Assembly: GCA_009779015.1 (NCBI GenBank)
Contig: WRFC01000022.1
Location: forward strand, 1 to 9,698
Source of the DNA: Coriobacteriia bacterium
Lineage (GTDB): Bacteria > Actinomycetota > Coriobacteriia > Coriobacteriales > UBA8131
Length of the DNA: 9,698 nucleotides
Direction: 5' to 3'
Shown here: piece by piece, positions 1 through 5,976 of the stretch
Layout: each line of letters begins with the position of its first letter
How positions within the stretch are numbered: position 1 is the stretch's first letter
Notes under the pieces: model-generated
What the model was told of the DNA's origin: nothing
Database searches by the model: none
The model's input: only the letters and a program-made list of their open reading frames with translations
Position numbers and translations under genes: made by a program

Positions 1-38
1 CCGCCCCAACGCAGACGGCAGAGCGGCCCTGTTCTCGC

Positions 39-44
39 TATACT
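39..44 (+). promoter_or_regulatory. -10 box of a probable leaderless promoter for murI
   Basis: A TATACT hexamer ends 7 nt before the A of the murI ATG at 52. A transcript starting the usual 6-8 nt after a -10 box would begin at or within a base of the start codon. No Shine-Dalgarno is seen between the box and the ATG. No convincing -35 hexamer is visible at the usual distance. Leaderless mRNAs are common in actinobacteria. The box position is seen directly; the leaderless reading is inferred. Confidence 0.5.
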
Positions 45-51
45 TACTAGT

Positions 52-1116
52 ATGATTACACCTCTGACTTCTGAAGAAGCGCTCGCCAGCCGCCCGATCG
101 GGATCTTTGATTCAGGTGTGGGCGGCCTGACTGTGCTGCGCGAGATGGCCAGGCAGCTCCCCCATGAGTCGCTGATCTACTTCGGCGACAGCCTGCGTTG
201 CCCTTATGGCCCGCGTTCGCTTTCCGAGATCCGCCATTTTGCCTTCCAGATCGCCGTCTGGCTGGTCAACCTGGGGGTCAAGCTGATCGTCATCGCCTGC
301 AACTCGGCCACGGCCGCCGCGCTCGACACGCTCCAGAGGTCTTTGCCGGTGCCCGTCATCGGCGTCATCGAGCCGGGTGCCCGGGCCGCTGTAAAGGCCA
401 CGGTCTCACGCCGCGTCGGCGTCATCGGCACGCGCGCGACCATCGAGTCCGACGTCTATCCCGAGGCCATCCGCCGCCTGGACAGCGGCATCACGGTCTT
501 CTCCGCCGCTACGCCGCGCTTTGTCGAGATCGTCGAGCAGGGCCTGCGCCTCGACCGCAACCCGCTTGAGAGCTTCATGGCGCCCGTCTCTTCGATCTAT
601 GTGCGCCCGGCCTTCCAAGAGATCGCCCGCGACTACCTTGAGCCGCTGCGCCGTTGCGCTGTCGATGCCCTGGTACTTGGCTGCACGCACTACCCGCTAA
701 TCGCGCCGCTCATCTCCTCGATCATGGGGTCGCGCATCCAGATCATCTCGAGCGCGGCCGAGACCGCCGCCGATGTCGGCTCGACCCTCGAGCGGCGCGG
801 CCAACTGGCCGCCCCAGGCCAGCAGGCCACCTACCGGTTTGCCTCGACGGCCGCCGAGACCGGCGATTTCCAAAGCCTCGGGGCCGCCATTCTGGGGCGG
901 CCGCTGGGCGAGGTCGAGAGCGTTTCGCCGCGTGCGCTCGAAGACGGCCTGGCGCGCTTTGGGCAGGGGGCCGGCGATGGCCGTCCGGCCTACCTCGACG
1001 CCCAGTACCTGCGCCGCTCTCCCGATGGGCTGCGCCTCTCGTCGCCCGACGCCGATGCCGATGCCTGCCCGGGCCTCGAGGCGGGCGCCTGGCCAGAAGA
1101 AGAGCAGGTCTCCTAA
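52..1116 (+). CDS. murI: glutamate racemase MurI
   Basis: Cytoplasmic, cofactor-independent enzyme that interconverts L- and D-glutamate and supplies D-Glu for peptidoglycan. The 354-aa product has the family's N-terminal signature FDSGVGG with the catalytic-region Asp at residue 20. The two-base active site is complete: the first cysteine is in ACNSATA (C83) and the second is in GCTHYPL (C211, with H213). The conserved fold ends near LGRPLGEVE, at about residue 287. The last 65 or so residues are extra compared with typical 270-285-aa racemases. They are rich in Arg, Gly, Asp and Glu, end in an acidic stretch, and match no domain I recognise. The ATG at 52 is chosen because it gives the normal short lead-in to the signature, although it has no Shine-Dalgarno. 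murI is the first gene of the operon; rph follows 43 nt downstream. Confidence 0.96.
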   Translation: MITPLTSEEALASRPIGIFDSGVGGLTVLREMARQLPHESLIYFGDSLRCPYGPRSLSEIRHFAFQIAVWLVNLGVKLIVIACNSATAAALDTLQRSLPVPVIGVIEPGARAAVKATVSRRVGVIGTRATIESDVYPEAIRRLDSGITVFSAATPRFVEIVEQGLRLDRNPLESFMAPVSSIYVRPAFQEIARDYLEPLRRCAVDALVLGCTHYPLIAPLISSIMGSRIQIISSAAETAADVGSTLERRGQLAAPGQQATYRFASTAAETGDFQSLGAAILGRPLGEVESVSPRALEDGLARFGQGAGDGRPAYLDAQYLRRSPDGLRLSSPDADADACPGLEAGAWPEEEQVS

Positions 1117-1118
1117 AG

Positions 1119-1163
1119 ATGGCCAGTCAAACCAGAAAGAAGAGGATGGTGTCAGCCCAGTGA
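1119..1163 (+). CDS. possible 14-codon leader ORF overlapping the rph start
   Basis: ATG at 1119 opens a 14-residue frame reading MASQTRKKRMVSAQ. Its TGA (1161-1163) overlaps the GTG start of rph at 1160 in a GTGA arrangement. Such 4-nt overlaps are classic for translational coupling. The only upstream purine-rich stretch is a weak AGCAGGT about 10 nt before the ATG. The peptide is strongly basic. It may be a coupling device for rph, or chance in the 43-nt gap between murI and rph. Confidence 0.22.
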   Translation: MASQTRKKRMVSAQ

Positions 1164-1885
1164 TTGCAACCCGTTCTTTTGACCGCGGGCCAGAGCAGGT
1201 CCGCCCCGTCAGTTTTCAGCGTGCCTACCTAAAGAACGCCTACGGGTCTTGCCTGGTGGCCTTTGGAGACACGCGGGTGCTCTGCGCCGTCAGCATCGAC
1301 GAGGCTGTCCCGGCCTGGCGCAAGGGCAGCGGCAGCGGCTGGCTGACCGCCGAGTACTCGATGCTGCCGGCCTCGACGGCCGCCCGCAGCCGGCGTGAGC
1401 GCAACGGCGCGCAGGGGCGCACCCAAGAGATCCAGCGCCTGATCGGGCGCTCTTTGCGCACGGTCTGCGACCTTTCGCTTTTAGGCGAATACAACATCAT
1501 GGTGGACTGCGACGTCATCCAGGCCGATGGCGGCACGCGCACGGCCGCCGTCTCCGGTGCCTGGGTCGCCCTCCACGACGCCCTCACGACCTGGCAGCAG
1601 GCGGGCAAGCTGAAGGCCAACCCGTTGATCGGCCAAGTCGCCGCAATCAGCGTCGGAGTGGTCTCGGGCCGTCTGCTGCTCGACCTCGACTACTATGAGG
1701 ACAGCCGCGCCGAGGTCGACATGAACCTCGTGATGACTGCGGCCGGCGAGTTCGTCGAGGTCCAAGGCACGGGCGAGCGCATGAGCTTTGACCGCGCCCG
1801 CCTGAACAGCCTCTTAGACGTCGGCTCTGCCGGTATCCGCGAGGTCCTGGCACTCCAACAGCAATGCCTCGAGGTGGTCGGGTAG
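1160..1885 (+). CDS. rph: ribonuclease PH
   Basis: Phosphate-dependent 3'-5' exoribonuclease that trims tRNA 3' ends and works as a hexameric ring in the cytoplasm. The 241-aa product spans the whole family. It has the N-terminal QVRPVSF, then SCLVAFGDTRVLCAVS, GWLTAEYSMLP, GRTQEIQRLIGRSLR (phosphate-site arginine region), and DCDVIQADGGTRTAAVSG with the catalytic acids and second phosphate-binding Arg. It ends with MNLVMTAAGEFVEVQGT. Length and order match the roughly 238-aa E. coli enzyme. GTG at 1160 is chosen because it gives about 14 residues before QVRPV, as in the family. An AGAGGA stretch at 1141-1146 sits 13 nt upstream, a slightly long spacing. The longer frame upstream is only murI read out of frame. 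The stop overlaps the start of the next gene. Confidence 0.95.
   Translation: MIATRSFDRGPEQVRPVSFQRAYLKNAYGSCLVAFGDTRVLCAVSIDEAVPAWRKGSGSGWLTAEYSMLPASTAARSRRERNGAQGRTQEIQRLIGRSLRTVCDLSLLGEYNIMVDCDVIQADGGTRTAAVSGAWVALHDALTTWQQAGKLKANPLIGQVAAISVGVVSGRLLLDLDYYEDSRAEVDMNLVMTAAGEFVEVQGTGERMSFDRARLNSLLDVGSAGIREVLALQQQCLEVVG
1871..1877 (+). promoter_or_regulatory. Shine-Dalgarno that decides the start of the RdgB-HAD gene
   Basis: GAGGTGG lies inside the last rph codons, 7 nt before a GTG at 1885. The same GTG overlaps the rph stop (TAGTG). The alternative in-frame ATG at 1864 has no Shine-Dalgarno before it. This favours GTG 1885 and a translationally coupled pair. Confidence 0.6.
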
Positions 1886-4014
1886 TGATCGGCCCTGCCG
1901 CTGCATTAGCCAAGGCCTTGAGGCGCAAAGAGGCCGCCCCCCAAGAGGACGTGCCCCAAGGGGCCGCGCCGCCAGGGGCCGCGCCGCAAGGGGGCGCGCC
2001 AACAAAGCCCGCGCCGCAAGGGGCCGCGCCGCCAGGGGAGGCGCCAACAAAGCCTACGCCGCCAGGGGCCGCGCCGCAAGGGGAGGCGCCAACAAAGCCC
2101 GCGCCTAAAAGAGCCGCCCCGCAAGGGTCAGCGCCGCCAGGCGAGGCGTCCCCAAAGCCCACGCCCAAAGCGCCTGGCCCCAAGCCCGGACAGCCCCGCC
2201 TCTTGGTCGTTGCCACCCACAATGCCGATAAGGTCAGAGAGGTCAAAGAGGCCCTCAGGCTCCCCCCGGCCTGGGGCTTCGAGCTCAGCAGCCTCGAGGA
2301 TCAGGGCGTCCTCGAGGTCGCCGTCGAAGACGGCCCGGACCTCTACACTAACGCCTGGATCAAGGCCACTCACGCCTTTGCCCGCACGCAGACAGCAGTG
2401 CTCTCAGACGATACCGGGCTCGAGGTCGCGGCCTTGAACAACGAGCCCGGTGTCTTCTCCGCCCGCTATGCCGGTGCCAATGCCAGCGCCGATGAGAACA
2501 CGGCCAAGCTTTTAGAGCTGATGGCCTGGCATAAAGGCGCGGCACGGGCGGCGCGCTTTGTCTGCGAGATCGCCTTCATCGATGCCGACGGCAGCGAGCT
2601 GGCCGCTCGCGGAGTCTGCACCGGCCACATTGCCGAGTCGCCCCGGGGCACGGGCGGTTTTGGCTACGACCCGGTCTTTATCCCCGACGAGATCGCCGAC
2701 GGGCGCAGTTTTGCCGAGCTCTCGGCCGACGAAAAGAACGCCATCTCGCACCGCGGGCGCGCCCTCAACGAGCTCCGCCAAAAGCTGCTGGCCAAATACC
2801 CCGCGCCGTCTGCCGCTGGGGCGCGGCCAGAGACAGGTTTAGAAGTGCGGGCCGCGTCGGGACCCGGCCCGGCCAGCAGCCCGGCCTCGCCTGCGGCCGC
2901 CGCCCCGGCCGCGCCCGGCAGCCCCGACGCGGCCGCCGCCCTGCCCGGCAGGCCTGCCGTGGCCGTCCCGCCCGCTGTCGGCGCTGCCACACCGCTGGCG
3001 TCTTCGGCATCTTGGCATGGCCTGGCCGCACAGGCCAGCGAGTGCCCGATCCCGGGGATCTTCCCACTGGTCTTTATCGACCCGCCCAGTCCAGATGAGG
3101 CGCCCGACCCCGAAAACCAGGCAAGTGTAAACGGGGTCGCCCTGCCTGCTTTTGCCGCCACGGCTCCCGCTCCGCCGCCTGTAGCCCCCACGGCACCCGC
3201 TGCGTCACCTGTTGCCGCTACGGCACCCGCTCCGCCGCCTGTAGCCGCCGCGCCGCCCGCACCCGCCGCCGCGCCGCCCGCACCCGCCGCCGCGCCGCCC
3301 GCACCCGCCGCCGCGCCGCCCGCCGCCAGCCCCAGAAGCCGCAAGCCGGTCGAGCTGGCCGTCTTTGACTTCGATGGCACGCTCCTGGACGGGCACTCGC
3401 CGGTCCGCCTTGTCCGCCGGCTCTTATCCGCCCGCCTCTTGCCGCTTTCTGTGGGCATCAAGGTCGTCATCTGGGGGCTGCGCTATAAGTTGCGGCGCCC
3501 GGTAGAGCAAGAAGAGGTGCGCTCGCTGATCTTTGGGGCGCTCGGGCACGTGCCGGATTGGCAGATCAAGAAGATCATGATCGACCTCTACCATCAAGAG
3601 CTGCGGCCCTTGCTGCGCGTCGGCGGACTGGCCGAGCTCGGGCGGCAGAGAGAGGCCGGGCGCCAGGTCGTCATCATCTCAGCCTCGTTTAGGGCGATTT
3701 TGACCGAGTTCTCACACGATATCCAGGCCAATCAGATCATCTGCACCGAGATGGAGGTCGTCGATGACGCCTATACCGGGCGGGTCTCTGGACTGGTCCC
3801 CGAGGGCATTCAGAAGCTGATTCTTTTGCGGGGCTGGGCGGACGGCTGTTTTGGCGAAGGCAAGTGGTGCTTGAGCACGGCCTTTGCCGATCACTACAGC
3901 GACGAGCGCCTGCTCAGTGCCGCCGTGCGGCCCGTCACCATTTGCCCTGACCGGGTCTTAGAGCAGCGCGCCAAAAAGCTGCATTGGGCGATCGACGACT
4001 GGCGGCAGGCCTAG
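1885..4014 (+). CDS. fusion: RdgB/HAM1 XTP/dITP pyrophosphatase with HAD-IB phosphatase and low-complexity tails
   Basis: A 709-aa protein in four parts. Residues 1-104 are a Lys/Pro/Ala-rich extension made of tandem repeats. Residues about 105-305 are a complete RdgB domain: VATHNADKVREV (substrate/metal motif), SDDTGLEVAALNNEPG, SARYAG, GFGYDPVF and AISHRGRAL. This family hydrolyses XTP, dITP and ITP to monophosphates and keeps deaminated purines out of DNA and RNA. Residues about 306-487 are a Pro-Ala linker. Residues about 488-709 are a HAD-IB hydrolase: VFDFDGTLL with D495 and D497, IISAS (S599), and a final FADHYSDE giving the DxxxD acids. The open frame is continuous, with all RdgB and HAD motifs in one frame. 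RdgB is normally a stand-alone protein of about 200 aa. GTG 1885 is preferred; ATG 1864 would add 7 residues. The HAD substrate is unknown; acting on the RdgB product is only a speculation. Confidence 0.92.
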   Translation: MIGPAAALAKALRRKEAAPQEDVPQGAAPPGAAPQGGAPTKPAPQGAAPPGEAPTKPTPPGAAPQGEAPTKPAPKRAAPQGSAPPGEASPKPTPKAPGPKPGQPRLLVVATHNADKVREVKEALRLPPAWGFELSSLEDQGVLEVAVEDGPDLYTNAWIKATHAFARTQTAVLSDDTGLEVAALNNEPGVFSARYAGANASADENTAKLLELMAWHKGAARAARFVCEIAFIDADGSELAARGVCTGHIAESPRGTGGFGYDPVFIPDEIADGRSFAELSADEKNAISHRGRALNELRQKLLAKYPAPSAAGARPETGLEVRAASGPGPASSPASPAAAAPAAPGSPDAAAALPGRPAVAVPPAVGAATPLASSASWHGLAAQASECPIPGIFPLVFIDPPSPDEAPDPENQASVNGVALPAFAATAPAPPPVAPTAPAASPVAATAPAPPPVAAAPPAPAAAPPAPAAAPPAPAAAPPAASPRSRKPVELAVFDFDGTLLDGHSPVRLVRRLLSARLLPLSVGIKVVIWGLRYKLRRPVEQEEVRSLIFGALGHVPDWQIKKIMIDLYHQELRPLLRVGGLAELGRQREAGRQVVIISASFRAILTEFSHDIQANQIICTEMEVVDDAYTGRVSGLVPEGIQKLILLRGWADGCFGEGKWCLSTAFADHYSDERLLSAAVRPVTICPDRVLEQRAKKLHWAIDDWRQA
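1996..2130 (+). repeat. 45-bp coding tandem repeat, three units
   Basis: Units at 1996-2040, 2041-2085 and 2086-2130 each begin GCGCCAACAAAGCC. Each encodes 15 residues starting APTKP. A degenerate continuation follows to about 2170. Inside each unit there is a 15-bp sub-period, so the protein reads as pentapeptides of the form AP(Q/P/T)(G/K)x, with the Lys-bearing version every third one. The block forms most of the N-terminal extension of the RdgB-HAD fusion. The near-identity of the first two units at DNA level points to slippage or recent duplication. Confidence 0.9.
3154..3243 (+). repeat. 30-bp coding tandem repeat, three units
   Basis: Units at 3154-3183, 3184-3213 and 3214-3243 encode AATAPAPPPV, APTAPAASPV and AATAPAPPPV. 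Units 1 and 3 are identical in protein and differ only slightly in DNA; the middle unit has diverged. They lie in the Pro-Ala linker between the RdgB and HAD domains. Confidence 0.85.
3250..3324 (+). repeat. 21-bp coding tandem repeat, three exact units plus a partial
   Basis: The unit GCGCCGCCCGCACCCGCCGC plus one C occurs at 3250-3270, 3271-3291 and 3292-3312 with no mismatch. A partial copy follows at 3313-3324. Each unit encodes APPAPAA. It directly follows the 30-bp repeats and ends about 25 nt before the HAD domain. Exact nucleotide identity suggests recent expansion and probable length variation between strains. Confidence 0.9.
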
Positions 4015-4029
4015 GCTGTCCAGTGCGGG

Positions 4030-4050
4030 CGAGGCCCGGGCCACGCCTCG
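4030..4050 (+). terminator. weak hairpin after the murI-rph-fusion operon
   Basis: CGAGGC (4030-4035) and GCCTCG (4045-4050) form a 6-bp stem around a GC-rich loop; the overlapping palindrome GGCCCGGGCC (4033-4042) is an alternative. It begins 16 nt after the TAG of the fusion gene. No U-tract follows immediately, so it may be a weak or U-less terminator, or only a GC-rich hairpin. Confidence 0.3.
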
Positions 4051-4086
4051 GCGTTGACAGGTATTATACTTTTCTGTGACCGCTTT

Positions 4087-4177
4087 ATGTTAGTGGCCGG
4101 TCTGGCTGGCAGAGCGCCTAAGACTGCGTTAACATATTGTCAGGTTTGCTACATACTGTTACTCAGCAGTAACATAT
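4087..4177 (+). promoter_or_regulatory. cluster of TAACA/TGTTA operator-like half-sites
   Basis: Four copies of one short motif lie before the AAA-like gene: ATGTTA at 4087-4092, TAACATAT at 4130-4137, TGTTACT at 4157-4163 and AGTAACATAT at 4168-4177. The last two form a perfect dyad, TGTTACT-CAGC-AGTAACA (4157-4174). The two TAACATAT copies are direct repeats exactly 40 bp apart. This looks like a multi-site operator for an unknown repressor or activator. Confidence 0.45.
4129..4157 (+). promoter_or_regulatory. candidate promoter of the AAA-like gene
   Basis: TTAACA (4129-4134) and CATACT (4152-4157) are separated by 17 nt, the ideal spacing for a housekeeping sigma factor. The predicted start, around 4164, would fall inside the TGTTACT dyad. 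The resulting leader would be about 80 nt. A second, isolated TATACT at 4065-4070 lies upstream but has no -35 at proper spacing; a perfect TTGACA at 4054-4059 is too close to it to pair. Confidence 0.4.
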
Positions 4178-4246
4178 AGCACCGGAGTGCCAGAGTCTGC
4201 CAGTAAGGCCATCTTCGGGCTTACACAATCTCAGAAAGGAGCGACC

Positions 4247-5812
4247 ATGTCAGAGAACCACTCAGCACCTGAGAAAGGCCAGCAAAGCGTCGGCTTCTTT
4301 TTGACTGCTGCGCAAGAGGCCTTGAGCGCCGGCCAAGCGCGGTTGGCCATCCATCTCTATTGCGTTGCCTTCGAGCTGGACAGCGGCCAGCAAGCGGTGG
4401 CCTCGGCACCCGTCATCGACGGGATGCGTGTGGCTTGGAACCTGGCCTGCGACCTCGGCGACCGTTCGACGGCCGAATCGCTTTTAAACGAGCTTGAGCC
4501 CTATAACACCGATGAGCAGAATGCCCGCGACGCCCTGCGCCTGCAAGGGCTGGCGCTTGGCCAGTTAGAAGAGATCGGCCTGGCTTTGGGCGGCTCTGAG
4601 GCGCGGACAGAACCGTTGCCCCAAAACCCGATCGGGTCTGAGCATGGCAGCATCATGAAGTCTTTGATCCGCAGCGCCGACTCGGCAGCCGCCAACAAAC
4701 AAGCCGTGCAAAACGAGAAATCCAGCTCATCTGCCCAGTCCTCCGATTCTCAACCCGAGGCGGTCGACGTCCGGGCCAGCCTCTCGCAGTTCTTAGAGGC
4801 GGTCTTTGACGGCGGCTCGCAATCGAAGCCCGAGCCTGATGAGGCCGGAAAAGAATGGTCGTTGGATTATGACCATCTGGTCGGCTATGCCAATGTCTTA
4901 GAGCGGATGCGCGAGTTCGGCTTTTTTGCGAGCATCGATACCGGCCGTCGTGAGTTTGCCGAGGCCATGGCTGCCGTGCACGGCGTCTACCCGCTGGCGC
5001 TTAGTAAGCCTTTCATCTTCATCGGCCCTTCTCCCTCTGATGTGGCCTTCTTTGCCCAAGCCACCGCAAACGAGATCGGCCACCCGCTGCTCCACATCCG
5101 TGTCGAGTTGGATGAGAACGGTAACGGCTCGATCCGCATGGCCGGCGCCATCCGGCATCGCTTGTTCGGGGGCGGCGGCGACTATATGGACATGCAGACC
5201 CCCTGCACGGTCTTGCTTGAAGGCCTGGACAGGCTCCAGACGATCTTTGCCAATGACCAGCGCTCAAGCATGCGCGAGTTTCACTATGGGTACCAGTCCG
5301 ACCAACCGATGCGCCGCAGCGTGCGCACAGATTTTGGCGCCTATCTGGGCGAGCTGGTCAACCGGCCAGGGGTCTTTTTAATCGCCACCGCCTCCAACGA
5401 CGGGCCGGATCAGACGTTTTACCTGGATGACCTGCTGGCTGACATCATTGGCCCGTATGCGCTGGTGGCTGTGGATGAGCCAGACCTGGCCGAGCGCCAA
5501 GAGATCTTCGAGTACCTGCAATCCGAGCACTCGTCATTGGTCGGGCTGGATGTCAATGCCCTGGCCAAGATCTCACAAAAACTATCGCGTTTCTCGCTCT
5601 TTGCGGCCGTCCAGTCCGCCCTCGAAGACGCTTTTCGCAGCTCGTTGCGGACTGGCACCTACGTGCCGGTCAGCCAGCTTGCGTTGCTCACCGAGCTGGG
5701 GGTGTCTTATCCCTTTACAGACTCGATGGAGTACCGGCTGGTTGAAGAGGCGGCGGCCGAGGCTTGGCGCCGTGAGATCGAAGACGATCAAAACCAGTCA
5801 CCGCTTTTCTGA
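4247..5812 (+). CDS. degenerate AAA+-like protein with helical N-terminal half
   Basis: I cannot name this 521-aa protein. Residues about 15-120 look like helical repeats of TPR type (FFLTAAQEALSAGQARLAIHLY, then a second and third helix pair). A Ser/Gln-rich linker follows to about 185. The C-terminal half follows the layout of an AAA+ ATPase: FIFIGPSPSDVAFFAQATANEIG (about 256-278) sits where a Walker A segment would be, VLLEGLDR (322-329) where Walker B would be, and VFLIATASN (376-384) where sensor 1 would be. A helical lid-like region follows. The GK(S/T) of Walker A and the DE of Walker B are missing, so ATP hydrolysis is unlikely; a scaffold or regulatory role is an inference. ATG 4247 is chosen for its AGAAAGGAG Shine-Dalgarno; an in-frame GTG at 4187 lacks one. 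No signal peptide or membrane segment is seen. Confidence 0.85.
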   Translation: MSENHSAPEKGQQSVGFFLTAAQEALSAGQARLAIHLYCVAFELDSGQQAVASAPVIDGMRVAWNLACDLGDRSTAESLLNELEPYNTDEQNARDALRLQGLALGQLEEIGLALGGSEARTEPLPQNPIGSEHGSIMKSLIRSADSAAANKQAVQNEKSSSSAQSSDSQPEAVDVRASLSQFLEAVFDGGSQSKPEPDEAGKEWSLDYDHLVGYANVLERMREFGFFASIDTGRREFAEAMAAVHGVYPLALSKPFIFIGPSPSDVAFFAQATANEIGHPLLHIRVELDENGNGSIRMAGAIRHRLFGGGGDYMDMQTPCTVLLEGLDRLQTIFANDQRSSMREFHYGYQSDQPMRRSVRTDFGAYLGELVNRPGVFLIATASNDGPDQTFYLDDLLADIIGPYALVAVDEPDLAERQEIFEYLQSEHSSLVGLDVNALAKISQKLSRFSLFAAVQSALEDAFRSSLRTGTYVPVSQLALLTELGVSYPFTDSMEYRLVEEAAAEAWRREIEDDQNQSPLF

Positions 5813-5831
5813 GGCTAGAAAGGCCTTTTTT
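5812..5831 (+). terminator. short intrinsic terminator after the AAA-like gene
   Basis: AGGC (5812-5815) can pair with GCCT (5823-5826), helped by flanking G-U pairs, and is followed by six T residues (5826-5831). It starts at the last base of the stop codon. The stem is short, so termination may be partial. Confidence 0.45.
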
Positions 5832-5866
5832 CGTTCAGAAAATACGATCTGTGCTGTAACCGACCG

Positions 5867-5894
5867 ATAAAAGACCTGAAAAATCTTTTATAAT
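5867..5894 (+). promoter_or_regulatory. promoter with overlapping dyad upstream of the Rrf2 gene
   Basis: A perfect TATAAT -10 box lies at 5889-5894, in a clearly AT-rich patch. No good -35 is present, which suggests dependence on an activator or a weak basal promoter. A perfect 8-bp inverted repeat, ATAAAAGA (5867-5874) and TCTTTTAT (5884-5891), covers the -35 to -10 spacer and the first bases of the -10. This is where an autoregulating Rrf2-type repressor would bind. The assignment of the dyad to this regulator is an inference. Confidence 0.5.
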
Positions 5895-5976
5895 TTGCGG
5901 TCAGCACGCTTTTCCATATGATATGGATTTGGTATCATTTAAACGTGGCGTTAAAATAGTTGGCGATTGGATAAAT

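Noticed and set aside
773..1159. Long in-frame N-terminal extension of RNase PH reaching back into murI
   Set aside because: The extension is murI read in another frame, has no RNase PH homology, and would overlap about 340 nt of a certain gene. GTG 1160 gives the normal RNase PH length.
1647..2246. 199-aa minus-strand frame with Gly/Ala/Cys repeats
   Set aside because: It mirrors the 45-bp repeats of the plus-strand gene, with no ribosome-binding site or known domain.
3250..3324. CRISPR-like array
   Set aside because: Units are 21 bp, exact, contiguous and in frame with a protein; there are no spacers.
2664..3470. 268-aa open frame on the minus strand opposite the RdgB-HAD linker
   Set aside because: It is the complement of the Pro-Ala repeats and reads as Gly/Ala repeats. 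It has no recognisable motif and lies wholly within a confident gene; GC-rich repeats keep several frames open.
4054..4070. TTGACA and TATACT as one promoter
   Set aside because: The two hexamers are only 5 nt apart, far too close for one polymerase. The TATACT alone could be a separate weak promoter, but the pair is not.
4187..4246. Upstream GTG start for the AAA-like protein
   Set aside because: There is no Shine-Dalgarno before 4187, while ATG 4247 has a strong AGAAAGGAG at the right distance.
5923..5976. 18-residue N-terminal extension of the Rrf2 regulator
   Set aside because: It does not look like an Rrf2 start and lacks a ribosome-binding site. The Cys/His ligand numbering fits GTG 5977.
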